Shown: positions 33,191-46,827, counted from the stretch's first letter. The stretch is 64,000 bases of DNA from Gnetum montanum (GCA_015680685.1 MNCI01036156.1:71766-135765), one strand, 5' to 3'. The notes: generated from the sequence alone by a model not told the origin. Numbers and translations: made by a program.

Positions 33191-33390
33191 GAAAAAATTT
33201 ACCTCATGTTGACACTTAGACAAATTTTCTGTTGAGGTGTTGTCACCTAAATTTGGTGGTCTTTCACTTATCAAGATATATGGTTGGATTCAAGGAGATG
33301 GTGATATGATGGAAATGTCATAAGCACTCTTGGTATAGCAAGACAAATTCACAAAATCTTGTACATTGAGCTTACATGGTGACTTGCTGC

Positions 33391-33657
33391 TATGATGAGT
33401 TGTACCTCTACAATGACTCTAGGCTTTCTCTTGCAAGCACAACTCCAGGAGGGTAAGAAAACCAAACAAAGAAAGCATGTTATTATAATATAATACATAT
33501 GACCATAAAATGATCATCAAATCAAGCTACCAAAGGTTACGATCAATACATCCAAAAGAGATCTACCTCAAAGTTTCCTAGTCCATTTGTCATGCAAAAA
33601 GAGGTTATGTAGGATTTCTTGTTATTGGTTGTCAAGGTCAATGATGTTAGATGTTGG
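33391..33657. other. Spacer between D pol and its LTR
   Basis: No gene. It corresponds to the stretch after integrase in element A, but I see no TAAACT array here. Confidence 0.4.
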
Positions 33658-34935
33658 CTATACATAGTAAGGCTTTAGATAGGAATGATTGACTAGATTG
33701 GCTAATTCATTTCCATCCATGTTTACTATCCTAAAGGCTCTATTGCCATAGGCCTTAGTGATCAAGAAAGGTCCTTTCCAATTGGCTTAGAATTTGTCAA
33801 CATGCTCATATATGGCCTTAAGGTTCAAGTATGCTTCCTTGATCTTGTGCTTAGTCAAGTTATGGTGGTGTGATTGTTTCTACCTCTCTTGATATCACTT
33901 GATGTGATCAAGTATTCATACTCATTACTCCTCCACCAACCCCAAGTCCATGGGGCACAACTTCTTATTTTGTTCATCATTGATGAAGTTAGATAAGGCT
34001 ACTTGAAGTGATGGCACTTGAAATTCAATAGGTAAAATAACTTATTATTAACCAGCTTATAAGAAGTTAAACTAGCTGTAGTTCAAAATGTCATTCGATA
34101 GGCCCAAAGTGCATGGACAAGCCACTCATGCCACTTGTGTTTGCTATTGTTCAACATCTTATTAAGCAAGTTTATGATGGCATTATTACTTGCTTTAGCT
34201 TGTCCATTAGCTTGAGGATAGTATGGTGATGAGAAGAAGTGCTTAATGCCTAGGTCATGATAAAAGTTATTCATTGCTTGGCTACTAAACTACACTCCAT
34301 TATTTATAACTATGGTCATAGGTATGCCAAATTGGGCTTCTGTGTTATCAAGTATAAATCTACAAACTTGTTTAGATGTTATCCTTCTCAGGGGAATTGG
34401 TTCAACCCAATTTGTAAAGTATTATTTCTAATATTAGTATATTTTTTTTGATTTTATCACGAACTACTAGGGCCAAATCATGTCTAATTTTACAAACCTT
34501 TTGCTTAACTAGTCTAATGCTAGGATTGAGTATGATGTTGTGTTAGACTAAATGTGGATCTAGACCCAGCATATCTTCATATGACTAGGAAAATGTATTA
34601 ATGTTATCTTGTAGGACCTTGGTAATGCCTTGAGCCTATTGAGGTTCTACTGAGGAACTTACCTTTAGGGTTTTGTCCTCACCACTATGTCTCGTGACAA
34701 GAACCTCAATTAAAGAGTCATCAATAATGTCACTAGCTTCAAGGTCAAGGGTTTTAACTAGGTTTTTAGGCCATTCTAGAGGTTTCTCTACATAAGCCAT
34801 GCAATTGGTAAGACTCTCAGGCTCAAGATCTAGACAATTAGGATTAATACGTCATTCAACATTACCATGGGATCCACATAGACTCAAAAGTAAACTAATT
34901 TACTTCCAAGTGTCTATACTCCAATCCTACATATC
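33658..34935 (-). pseudogene. Element D pol remnant: RT N-terminus joined to integrase
   Basis: On the minus strand, 34,810-34,440 matches the start of pol in A (KTLDLEASDIIDDSLIEV, then LDPHLV, HNIILNPSIRLVKQK). It then jumps within about 60 bp to integrase: WVEPIPL near 34,400; INNGV where A has TDNGPQ (the second catalytic Asp is Asn); SPYYPQANGQAKASNNAI with Lys where the catalytic Glu is expected; ALWAYRM; and the tail NWKGPFLITKAYGNRAFRIVNMDGNEL ending at 33,658. The RT core, both RNases H and the integrase front are deleted. Confidence 0.8.
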
Positions 34936-35599
34936 AACCATAAAACCATTAAGGGGAACATGGGTAAAAATGAGTAAATAATGCAAAAATGATATAAAAT
35001 ACCTTGGTAAATATACAAACACATGCTATTCCAATGTTAAATCAAATGCAAACAAGATCAACCAAGGCTATAGGATGTAAGTGAAGATAAATAATATGGA
35101 ATAAAGGCCAAAAAAGGTTAAATAAAGGTCAAATAAAGTTGAAACACCATGAAGGTATGGAGAATAAGGGCAAATATGGTTAATTGAGGTTACACTTTTG
35201 CTAGTTTAGGGCCCTGGCAAGCCATGATTACATGATGTCAAATGATGATTAAAGACAGTCAAGCCCCATCACTTAACAACAATAAAAGTCTAAAAAGGGT
35301 TAACATTGGCCATAATATAAAAATACAAAGATAAATGTGATCAAATTAAAGTGATGTAGAGGCTAAATGAGGTCAACTGATGATAATGAAGGTCAACAAT
35401 GCACAACAAGGCCAAAACAAGTCAAAAACACCATGAAAAAAGGTCATATCCATCAAAACATTATACAAAACTTGGTTAATATTGGTTAAACAAGATTAAA
35501 TTTTGCCAGTTTTAGACCATAGTGAGCCATGGTATGAGGCTACAAGGTTGATAGATGAGATTGGGCATGTATGGAGGTAGTTTCAAGGTTATTTTGTGT
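34936..35599. other. Spacer with two TAAAACTGGC words, element D
   Basis: No coding frame. GCTAGTTTAGGGCC at about 35,198 and GCCAGTTTTAGACCAT at about 35,505 belong to the TAAACT motif family, at the place where element A has its array before pol. Confidence 0.5.
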
Positions 35600-37960
35600 T
35601 AAAAATCAAGGTTTTCTAGGCACCCACACTAGAGCCATGCTAGGCAGCATGGGTGGGGCAACCTTTAGCAAGGATGGGATGATCAGGTGGTTTTCTAGGT
35701 TGGTTTAAAGAAGTTTTTGACTCCTTATGACTTGCATGGTTAGTGTAGTGGACTAGGGAAGTAAATGAGTTAATTCTAGCATTGATTTCAACCTCTAGAA
35801 ACCCCCATTAAGGCCTAGATCTACCAACCATGTTGGAGCAATGTTGGCCAACATGGTTCTAGAATTCCTACCAAGAAAATGGTTTTCATGACATTCAAAG
35901 GATTAAAATTGAGGTTTTATGGTGTTCCCAAGGCAGTGTAGGCTCATACCAGTCAACATCAATCACTTTAATGGTTAAAACTAGTAAAAAAGTAGGTTTC
36001 AAGGTTATACCCCTCAAAGACACATTGGCTAATGTGGATGGAAGGGATCTCAATAGGGATAACCTAAAGCTAGGTTGTTACAAGATCAAACATTATCAAT
36101 CTAAGCCAAAGCCAAGGTTTTGTAGTTGTAGGCTTCTTGGCAAAATTTTGAGATTGTTTGGAGGATGTCTTGCATATAAAATCATGTTGGAAACTTCATC
36201 CACACTAGAGCCACCCTAGTCAACATGGCTCCAATACCCCTTAGCGTGGATACTTCTTCTTTTTAGTTTTGGAGTGGTTTCAAAGGTAAATCAACCAGGT
36301 TTTTAGGTTTATGGGGTTGTTAGCAATGGTTCTTAAGTTTTTTTATTATTATTACTTAAAAATGGCTATGTCTAATGGCTATTCAAGGTGTGGTATGATT
36401 ATACCCCCTAAGCCATGTTGGGTAGCATTGCTCCAATGTAGGTGAGGAGGTATGGTGGCTTTTGATGATCAAAATGAGGTTGAAAGGCTATCAATTCAAG
36501 GCTTTTAGGTCCTAGGCTCTACCAAGGTGGGTTTTGGCTTTTGAAACTGTCAAAGTACAGCCAAAAGTAGTAGGGCAACTTACCCAAGCTAGATCCACAC
36601 TACCCAATGTGCCTTAGGCCTTCTCCAATGTGGATGCCTTAAGATATTGAATTCTAGTACATTTCAATAGCAAATCAACCATGCATGCAAGCCCCAAAAT
36701 TTATCAATGTTAATAGATAATTTTTGGAAGCAAAATTAGAAATTTTGAATGCTTTTTGATGGTTCTTGAAGTCATCCCCTTACTAGAGCAACCCTAGGCC
36801 ATGCTAGCCAACGTGAGGGAAAGAGGGGTAACCACATTTTATGCCATTTTGACTAATTTTCTTAGGTCTTATAGCTTCTAGAGGTGTTGTCAAGGTCCTA
36901 GGCTTAATTTGATGCAACTTGGAGTCATTTTTATGTATCCATGATCCTTCTCCCATGGGCTTTCCTTGAGGCACCCACACTAGACCCACAATAGCCATCA
37001 TGGGTAAGGGGGTTTCTCAATATGAGGATGGGACTGGTCATGGAATTTAATTAGTTTTAACAAGTTTTTGCTTCCAAAGACTTCAAGAATTTTGGTAGGT
37101 CAAAACATGTTGATTTTGATGTCCATTTTGGCCATTTATGATCATACCCCATTCATCCACACTGGGGTAATGCTAGCTAGCATGGATGCCCCTACCCCCA
37201 ACATGGCTCAATAGAAATTCAGCATTTTAACCATTTTTTTATGAATTTCAACAATGTTTCAAAGCTTCTAGGGTTTTGGAAGTTAATGCCTAAGATTTTA
37301 CATCAAAATCAACTAATTTGAGGGCTTTTGGCTATTTTCTGTAGTCATCCCTCCCTAAGAAACACTCGGTAGCATGGCACCAATGTGCATGGAAGTGCAT
37401 GGAAGGGAGTACAATATATTTTTGCTATTTTTAACCTACTTTATGGCATTTTATGGATCCAGGAGGGTCTAGTGGGGTTTTTTGGTCCCTAGGGTAGGTT
37501 TCAAGTCTCTTTTCTAACTATGGAAGAGGTTTTATGGCTTACCTCCAAAGTACTCACGTTGGACCCACACTGCCCAACATGGGTAAGGGATTTCCCAATG
37601 TGGTTTAAGATTTAGGTATGAATTTTGAATCTAATTTTAGCAACGTTTGACTACCAAATGCCTAGGAGAAGTGGTAAGGCTATCAGAGTGAGTTTTGAGG
37701 TTATTTTGGGTTATAAAAAGGATTTTATAGTTTACCCCCAAGGCACCCACCTTATATCCACATTAACCAACATGGGTGGAGGGTTCCCCAACATGTGAAA
37801 TATAGGTTATATTTAATTCAAGTTTTTTTGGTTCATTCTATGCTATTAGAGACTACAAAGAGGTGTTAGGCCAAAAACTGCAATTTGGGTGGTCAATTTT
37901 GGGGTTTTGAGATTATACCCTATCCAACCATGTTGGGGCCATGATGGCCAGCATGGATGA
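35600..37960. repeat. Thirteen ~192-bp units with CCATGCTAGCCAACATGG dyads
   Basis: A dyad-like core (variants of CCACACTAGAGCCATGCTAGGCAGCATGGGTG) recurs at about 35,642, 35,848, 36,028, 36,220, 36,420, 36,604, 36,807, 36,992, 37,176, 37,370, 37,573, 37,765 and 37,945. Spacing is 180-206 bp, mean 192. Perfect inner palindromes: ATGTTGGCCAACAT (35,841-35,854) and ATGCTAGCTAGCAT (37,170-37,183). Between cores the sequence is diverged but keeps GGTTTTTAGG-like phrases. It sits between pol and the antisense gene, as the 8660-9410 array does in A. Confidence 0.9.
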
Positions 37961-37961
37961 A

Positions 37962-37999
37962 NNNNNNNNNNNNNNNNNNNNNNNNNNNNNNNNNNNNNN
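37962..37999. other. Assembly gap, 38 Ns
   Basis: A run of N interrupts the end of the 192-bp array; the array may be longer than shown. Confidence 1.
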
Positions 38000-38407
38000 C
38001 TCAATATAGAGGAGGTCTTTAGGCTTAAAACATACTTTGCTTAGGAGGCATCTAGTGGGGCCCATCCCAAATTTCAAAGTTTTGAATCTTGGTGGTAACT
38101 TCCACCATCCTAGTGTTGGTTGTACTTTCCCCCCTTAGCACTACTAGTGCACAATGATTTTTAGTGCCTAGATTTAGCAACAGGGGTATGAAGTGGGGCA
38201 CTTAGGTTTAGATCTAGTTTTAATGCCTATTTTGTCAAAAACTCAAATACACCATTCATTATCTTCCCAAAAAGCATTCATCAGAGCACTTGTAGAGATC
38301 TTGCCTCTAAAAGCTCTCATCCTTCAACATGGTTTCTTTAGGCTCTCCACCAAGGCACCGTTGCTACCAAGCACCTTCAAATTTTTAAGGTTTTTTTTCT
38401 CAACATC

Positions 38408-41400
38408 ATGAAGAAAAGGAGGAGTAGCAACAAAAATCCAATCTTGAATGATGTAGATGCTATGGAAAAGGGAATCTCTCACCTCCTGTGGCCCATGATA
38501 GGGCAAGGTTTAGCAACCATCATACCAAAGTAGGCCATTGTTAGTCATTTTCTATGCATTTCTAGTTAATTTTTGTGCATTTCCTAGTATGAAATGGTGG
38601 GAAATTTTTTAGATCTAGACTATTGTGATAGTAAAATTTTATTTTGGAAAAATCCCACCCTTTTATTTAATTATTTACATATGTTTTTAGTGTTTCTTGG
38701 TCATTTACGTTTTGATTTATGACTATTTTAAATTATGTTTTTGTTAATTCTTATGTGTGTTTTGGTATTTTAGGTAAAAAAGCAACACTACTTTCAATTT
38801 TTTTATTAAGAAAATGGCTATGAATTATTAAATTTTATAGTTTTTAATTTTTAGTATTAGGTTTTAGGTTTCTAATGGCTATGGGTTGGTTTAGTTTGGA
38901 CTTGTAATTAGTTTTTAATGAATTTTTTGGTCAAGTCATATGGTTGTGCTTTTATGCCATTTTCAGTTTTTCATGAAAGTTCATGATTTTTTTCTAAAAT
39001 AATGGTAGAGTATTTTCATGTTTACAAGTTATGGATATGTAGGTTTTGATTTAAGGTTTCTAATGGTCTTTGAATCACTAGATTTTGGTTTGAAATGAAT
39101 TTTCTACAAAACATACGTAGAAAGGGATTTTCCATGATAGCCTAGTTCGTGTTGGGTTAGCTACATTTTTTATAAAAATTTCTAAGAATTTTTAAGTTTT
39201 CTATTCATTTCTCTATATTTCATGGTTTTGAGATTCCAACAATGCTAGAAGTAGTAAAATTAGGGCTATGGTTGATTTTTAATGATTTTTCTCATATGGT
39301 TGCATAAATTGATATTTCTAGGCTTTAGTAGTTTTACCCGTTGGAGATGGAAAGTGTTGGCATACTAAAAAAAATTTTCTATAGATGTCCCATATCCTTA
39401 GGGATACTAGGAAATGTTAGNATTTCTATAGATGTCCCATATCCTTAGGGATACTAGGAAATGTTAGAAGGGATGTAGAGTTTGTTTCATCACTGTTAAA
39501 AATTTTTTGTTATTTTTTTTACTAATGATCTCTCATGGCCCATTTTGTTGGTTTTAAGTGTTGTTATATGAGTGTTGTTTATACTTGGTTAAAATGTTGT
39601 ATAGTTTTTCAATGTGTTTTAAGTTTTGGTTGATATTGTAAATTTTGTTATATTTTGTTCATAATTTCTAAGGGTTTTTTAGGCTATGAGAATGTTCATT
39701 TTTGAGTTTTTGAAGGAATTTTAACTAACACCTTGGAATTTTATAGTGGCTAATTTCACCACTAAATAGGATGTTTGGCAAAATTTCCTAAGAAATTCAA
39801 AGTGTTGTATAGTTGTGGTTATACTTGGTTGTGATTGTTGTTATTTTTCTAGTTTGCTAATTTTGTTTTAAGCATTATAGACATGGTTCTAATTGTATAT
39901 GTTATCTTCTATGTAGGGATTTCCTTAATCCCATTCTAGTTGTGTTGGAGCTAGTGGGGATACTATGCTATGTTAGTCTCCCTAAATTCAATACTCCCCC
40001 CCCCCTACCGTCCCTCCCACCAACATGGTTCTAAAGTAGGGTTCCCTATGCTTTTGACTAAGGATAAGGAAATTGCTTGCCCACCCTCCTTATAACTTTA
40101 GTATGATGATGTGTTCACAATTATCTGAGTATACATCTAAAATCATATTGGAGATCCTACTACCTCAGTCATCCAACACGATCACTAAGTTTATAACAAA
40201 TGACCTTGAGATGCATAGAGAGGGGAAGATTTTGGATAGTAGAGGTACCTAGGGGACCTACAAGCTGGCCCAAATCAAGAGCATGCCAAATTTTTCTTAT
40301 TATAAGGCTAATAATACTTTGATGGTGGTGCACTAGGCCCATACATTGTTCCATAATCCTTCTGGCATAGTCTACCATTTTTTGGCTAAGTATGTCATGA
40401 TGCATGGTTTATTTTGACTTTATTATTCAACCTATCTTTCCTTAGTAGTATGAGTTTCTAATGCTTTGGATGCTAATCATCTTACAAGTATAAGATTAGT
40501 GAAAAAGGCAAGGTTAGAAATGACCAAACCTTGGAGGTGGCTCAAACTATCATGGTTGTATTTACCCAAGGCCCTAAAATCATACACATGATGGTTGACC
40601 AATTTAAGAATGATTTCGGTAAATACACCCAAGTTCTTATCCTAGCCTTCAAGAGGTGTGTGGTCACTGAAATGGCCCACTGTTGGTGAGCGGCCTTGAA
40701 ACACCTTCTAAAACCAAACACTACTGTCAAGACCTCCACACAACCCTTTCCTAGAAAGAAGAAGAGACATAAGAACAAATATGGTTTTGGCTAAGTTAAC
40801 ATTTTTATGGCTATGCAATTTTAGGTTATTTTTATTCTAAATGTTCTAATGGTTTTGATTTGTTGTTCTTGTTGTATCTTGGCTATAGACAATTTTTTCA
40901 TGCCTTAGCTAACTAGCTATTTTTGTTATCTTAAAGGGGCTTCCATCTTTTCCAATGTCACTTTGACTATTCAAGGACATGTTGAGGAGAGCCTCATCCT
41001 AAAATTTAATGAGGTGGAAGCAGTGTAGTGTTGGTTGAGGGAGTAGGCATCCAAAAACATTCAAGCATGCATTACTCATGTAGGTTTTCTTGATCTTTTC
41101 ATGGCACCTATTCCAATCATTCCTGCTTCTAAAATGATGAACATCATTGACTCCTTCAATAAGTAGGCCAAGAAGTTCATCACCAATGTTTATTTTGTAC
41201 CTTGCACATTGATGAGACTACCTTATGTGATCTCTTTGGTGTTCCCACTGAATGGATGAAGCTTGTGACCAAACCAACTAAGGAGGTAGGGCATCATGAG
41301 CAAGTAGCGGCATGGTTTGGTGCTCATCATGGCCATTCTGGGTTTTCCTTGGAGGATTTCTAGGTTCTCAAAGTAAGGGAGTCCTATCCCTTGTTTCAAT

Positions 41401-43626
41401 CTTATGTCTTTCCTAAGTTGTTATCACAAAAGAAGGTAATTGACATTGCCCAAGCATGGACCATGATGAAGGTCCTAGGAGAAGATGCTCTATTTGACTT
41501 GGCTATTCACTTGACCACTGGGTTACATGAGGAAATCCTCAAACTCCATGATGATGTTTCTACAATATGCCACATTCACAATGCATTTTTTATAGCATAT
41601 TTGAAAGGATTAACAAAGTTCTTGGTGGTGAGGAGGAATGGATGATGTGTGTGCCAAGACCTATCCCATTTTTAGGCCTTGGATAAAGTACATTTATCCA
41701 ACCATGTAGGTCCAAAGCCCATCATACATGATTAGGCAATCATTGTCCATTACCGTGAAGGCAGTTTCCAATAGGTGATGTGTTTTCCCTAACAACATAT
41801 GGGTTAAGCCTCATGTCAATAGTGCTAACATCAATAGGGCCAAGGAGCTATGTGTTGAGGCTAATAGGGCAACCAAAGAAAAGTTGAAGTAGTCCATGAT
41901 GGAGGAAGCAACACCAATAATAGAGTAAAATTCTAAGGGAAGGTTCATATTGAAGCTTGGCAGAACTCATCATGTGGTTACTAGTATGTTACTAACTTTT
42001 GGCTATGTTTTGGGTTTTTCTATATTTTGAGTTCTAAGGTTATAAGGTCATAATTTTGTTAAGTTGTTCTTATGTTTTTGGTTTATTATCGTTGCAAACA
42101 AGCAATAGGACATAGTGGTCCAAGCTGTATTAGTTTAGGAGGAATAAAGTCATGTAGAGGAGTCTCCCTACAACAATATGAGGAGAAGGAATTGGTCAAC
42201 ATGTCATTGGATGACCTTGACACCTTGTTTGGTGGACCATTATGAGGCAAAAACCCCATCATCATCCTAGAGGAGGAGGAGCCAGATATTCATACACCTT
42301 AGTATTTCAATTTTATTATTTTATGTTTAGTTTTAGTTCTAACCATTCATTGATTTTTATGCTTGTTGTAGTTCCTAATCCCAAAGAAGAAACTTCTACC
42401 CCTATGTTTCAAATGAAACCATGGGCATAGGTTCCATACAAGATGGAAGCTATGCACGAAGTAGCTAAGGACATCATTGATCAATTGCAACAAGTTATTT
42501 CCAATATTGGTAAGAACTTTTCTTTATGATTTTATTTGGTTTTTAGAGGTATATTTGGTTATAAGGTTTTTCTTATGGTTATTCATGTTATATATTTTTA
42601 TTATGGGTATATTTTATAGTTACATCATTTATAGTGCCTAGAGTTGTGTGGTATCCCATTCGTGACATGGAGATCGAATCCTTGCCTCAACTCATTTCTG
42701 AGGTTGAAAATGTACCACAAAACTTACATGAAACTACCATTGATCTTGCAAATTCATTTGCAAAATATTTGTGGAAGTTTCAAATGTCCAATGAATCCCT
42801 ATGGGAGTAAGTTGTGGCCTTAAAGGAGGAGAACAACAGGTAAGCCCATATGATCACCAATCTTCAAGATTATAAGACCTTTGTGGAATCCCAAGAAAAT
42901 AACATAGAGAACTTACAAACCAAGGAGATCACATGGGCTCACTACTAGAATGCTATTCATCATAAGGTCATCCTTACTAGGGAGATGGTGAAGCAAAAAA
43001 TACAAATGGAGCTCATCTCCCACAAAGCCAAGAATTGAAAAGATGCACCTAAGTAATAGAATAGGGTCGAGCATAAAAACCAGAAAAGAAAATACAAGGC
43101 ATATCATGAGGCATATCTAAAGTGGATTAAGGAGAAGACTACTGAATAGCATAAGATGGATTTTTTCATAAAAGGAATTCAAGCTAAGAGTGCCTACCAA
43201 CTCTTTGAAAGCACTCTCACAATGGCTAAATCTCCTATTGCTCAAGTATCTATGGCTTCAAGTGAGGTTTCTACTACCATAATGTCACAAGAGCCATCCA
43301 CATGGACAGGTGTTGATGAGAGCAACATCCTCATGGGGTTTAATCTTGGGGATGTGGATTATGCACACATGAAGGAGGATCAAATTATCCATTTTTTGGA
43401 GGTTTATCTTCAACATCTTTCCCTAGAATTCATCAAGCCAAATTTCCCATAGGTCTAATTATTTGATTTTATGTCATTTTAGTTTTGTTAAGTTGTTGGT
43501 TTATTTATTTATGCATTGATTAATAATTTTTTTTATGTTGTTATGTTACAAGCATGAGGCAATATCAATAGCCCTAGTGGTAAGGGTGGGAATGGCCCAC
43601 CACTTCCTCCTCTATATGCTCATTAG
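38408..43626 (+). pseudogene. Antisense accessory gene of element D
   Basis: Plus-strand gene converging on gag-protease D. A possible first exon (38,408-38,530) encodes a basic MKKRRSSNKN start. A coding-like block at 40,060-40,790 matches the 5' exon of A (NNTLMVVH, HTLFHNPSG) and ends in a basic PRKKKRHKNK, a likely nuclear signal. After an intron ending TCTTAAAG at 40,936, the PMD-like part (about 40,937-41,650: GFLDLF, MNIIDSFNK, DLFGVPTEW across a frame change, SYPLFQSYVFPKLLS) matches B. Introns 42,510-42,634 and 43,453-43,552 match those of A and B. The last coding exons (KYLWKFQMSNESLWE; EDQIIHFLEVYL) end at TAG 43,624. Many stops; not functional. Confidence 0.6.
39376..39467. other. 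Assembly artefact: direct copy across a single N
   Basis: Bases 39,376-39,420 and 39,423-39,467 are identical 45-mers around the N at 39,421. Confidence 0.85.
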
Positions 43627-43727
43627 CATCACCAACTACCCATTTTAATTATTTCTTGTTGATGGCCACTTGATGTTTTTGTTTTTTGTTGATGGCTAAT
43701 GTTGACATGTGTTGTATATGTTCTATC

Positions 43728-46700
43728 AAGCCTAAATGTCCAACTATGGTGTAAGGAATGATGTTCGTTGCAACCCCATTATCTACATGCACTCTATGTA
43801 CTTTGTATTATCCTACCTAAATAGTTATAAAGATGGAAGCCTTGGTCACCTCGCTATTTTGGAGACTAGTTTTGATTTTCCTATCATGAAACACTAGTGA
43901 TGTTAACTTCATCTCCTTAGGTGAATATGGCATCATCATGGCATGAATGGATTCTTCATTAGTGGGAATGTCCTTGCTAATGGGATGGAAGTCAACATCT
44001 TAACTAGGGCTTTGAAATGCATAGTAGAAGTTATGACCAAGTCACATAAGTTTAGAGCTATATTTTTTTGTTTTGGTGATTTTTTGACCTATTCCATTGC
44101 ATTTAGGAAGTCTCTATTGTTGGCCATGGGCTTCATACCCTTATTGTACTTAACTTCCTCCATGCACCCCAAAATGCATACTTCATGTTTTGGCTACTAT
44201 TTTTGTGGCTTCTTCTCTTTCTATTTCCCTTAGGTTTCAAGATCCTCCCATGGTTTGCTAGTTGAAGCAACCTAGGTTGAAGAGGTCATGGGTGTAGATG
44301 ATAAGAGATTGGGCTTGAGTAGGCCCACTTTCTTTCATGAATTAACTTCCTTGTCACTCTTTTCTTTGGGCTTTTTCATAGGATTCTTCCTCTGCTTAGT
44401 TGGGACCTTTTGGTTATCATTAGTTATTTGGAAGGAAGAGGTTGTGGCATTAGCCACCATAAGGAATTTTTTTTTTGTTGTGCATGTGGACTCAATTGTA
44501 ATGGGCTGGGGCACTCTGATTATGAAAGGCTATTTGGTGGATGTTGGTGATGGTATCCTTACAACAATGATAAACCTTAAACTAGTGAAAGCTAAAGGCT
44601 CCTTTCATTACAAGGAGGTACTTGAATTATAAATGGTTTCCTCATAGGCCTTGGATCATGATTAATATTGAAAAATTCTATGATGTATGGGCTATTATTG
44701 CCATTCAATAGGTCTTTATACACATGCATCAATTATTTTTTATGTTGAACCAAGTTAGATGCATCAAATACCATGTCACCCCTATCTATCATCTTTTCTA
44801 GGTCATCTTTTAGCACCAAGCAAAAATTGGTGTCATGACCAAGCAATTGATATTAGTATAAAATGTGGTTAAGCTTAAAATATTTGGGTTCCTAAAAATC
44901 ATCCTTGGTTGCTCAAGTGGGATCTTTAGATATCTCACATAGCCTCTCATGCCTCTTTTAGGCATTCTTGATCATCTACTTATATTGTATTCTCCCACTC
45001 TTCAATATTTGGTCCAAGAGTTCAACTGGCTTTAAAGGTAACCTATTGTATTTTTTTTATCTTTCTCCTTAAATCTAGGCCTCAAAGTAGTCAATTTGAA
45101 GGCCTCAAATGTTGATGGTTGGTTATTATGGTTATTAGTAAGAGAATTAGGTTGGTTGGGTCTTGTCCCTTGATTGGTTATCTTACTCTCTTTGGCAATG
45201 ATGGCCACCACCACATTGTTTTTCCTTCCCCTATTCTTTTCTTTTCATGTATGTTGGTTTTTATATGCCATGTAGATGAGGTCATGGCTAGCCTCCATAG
45301 CATCCTCTATGTTCTTTGTTTGGGAGAAGGCCTAACATAGTAATCATGGATCTAGATAGTACAACTTTGACTTGAAGAAATCAATAACTACTTCCTTGAA
45401 TATAGCTAAAAGGTGAGTTTCAAATATAGGTTCCAATATCTCATTGAGCAAAGCATTCCATTATTGGATGAACTTTTGCACTGATGTAAGGGATCCTTGC
45501 TTGACCTTCATTAGCTAGTCAAGGGTGGTGTTAGGATTTAAGTTGTATTTAAAGTGGTTAACAAATTACAAAATCAAGTCTTCTAATGAGGATATAGATC
45601 CTCTTAGTAGGGCATAGTACTAGTCAAGGGCCTTATTTGTAAGGAACATGGGGAAAATTCTTGTTATTATGTGCAACCCAGCTTGTAATAACAAGCACTC
45701 AGAGAAGAATTTTATGAGATAGGAGTTTGGATTACCTTTGTCATTGTACTTGAAAAATTGTGGTATAGGGACACCAATGGAAACAGTTAGAGGTGGGACT
45801 ATAGGAATGATGGGATCATTCTGATAAAAATCTATGATTTTGATGGTCTGGGATGTAGAGGCCTTAAGTCTCTCTAACTCTTTAGTTAAATCCTAGATCA
45901 TCTAAAAGGCTTGGTCCATGGCCTAGGATGCCCTCATTGGTTGTGGAGTCTACATGAAATACTATGGTATATGTTGAGAGGTCTATGTCCTTGCTATGGG
46001 TTATGGCACTAAAGAAAGAGGTTGTGTCAACATAGCGGCTCATAGGCTAAACAAAGAGAAAGATTTTTGCATCAATATCTAGGGAAAAAATAGGACAAAA
46101 GGGGTATGTGATTCTTGGGTTACATGGAATCCCATGGTGGATCCCATAAGGGTAGTGAGAGGGTTGGTGGTGGTCATACCCACTAACGATGGCCACATAG
46201 ATTGAGGTTGTATGGAAGAAGACATGGAGAAGTAAAATGCTATAATCTAAGGCACCATTTATGTTTGGTATGCTACTATGACAAGTGTGGGACCAAACAT
46301 GGTAGATTAGGATGGGGTGGAGGATTAGGAAATTTGTTCCATAAAAGAGGCAAGGGGGTGAAGGTAGGCACTATGGCCTTAGGATTTTCTTGTTGGAAAA
46401 GCCCATCTATGATGTTCTCATGTTCAGATTCCATCCAAAACTTATCCTCTTCCTCCTCCTACTCATCTAAGCTAGCCTTACCATCCTCCTCATCCATCTC
46501 AATTTACTAAGATAGGATTTGTGCATAGGTCTTAATGAGGGGTATCTAGTCATATGGGAAAGGAATATATTACTTTCCATCATCATGTATGAGCTCATAA
46601 TCCCTCTTGGCTTCTACTTTAATCCTTGCACTTAGCTTGATAGCCTAAATCTTGGCACAAATTAAGTTATAATGGTATTCATTTATGACTAGGAACTCAG

Positions 46701-46790
46701 GACTTCACCTCCAAAGTCTTAGAGATTATCTACACTCAACCATGGTAGGGTCCTTAGGGTCATACATCCTTATAGCCTATTAGCTAGACT
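43728..46790 (-). pseudogene. Element D gag-protease, truncated in protease
   Basis: On the minus strand: SLRLW and YHYNLICAKI near 46,700; AKRDYELIHDDGK near 46,610; the gag core at about 45,870-45,350 (KIIDFYQNDPIIPIVPPL; FFKYNDKGNPNSYL; FIQWNALLNEILEPIFETHL); a Lys/Asn linker (45,260-45,030); and the protease start VHRVHVDNGVATNIIPYTIV near 43,800, after which homology stops. The protease C-terminus and tail are missing and the end abuts the last exon of the antisense gene about 100 bp away. Stops at Trp and Gln codons are common. Confidence 0.75.
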
Positions 46791-46827
46791 AAGTATTGGT
46801 GAAGTTGAAGGGTAAGATAGTTAATTT

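Larger units (their letters stand above)
31555..33390 (-). mobile_element. LTR between elements D and C (minus orientation)
   Basis: The 3' edge is set by the primer site. The last 100 bp share CTCAGTGT, CATTCCA and TTTTGG with the B LTR. A decayed TATA (CCTTATGAATACCCC, 32,252-32,245) sits 700 bp from the end in the same context (TTTAGGGGTTGG). U3 has CTATGCTCTAGAGCATAG palindromes. The 5' edge near 33,390 is inferred from shared AGCAGCAAG sequence with element A. Confidence 0.6.

Noticed and set aside
35600-37960. CRISPR-like array (repeat and spacer appearance)
   Set aside because: Cores vary, spacing varies by 25 bp, and the setting is a plant retrotransposon.
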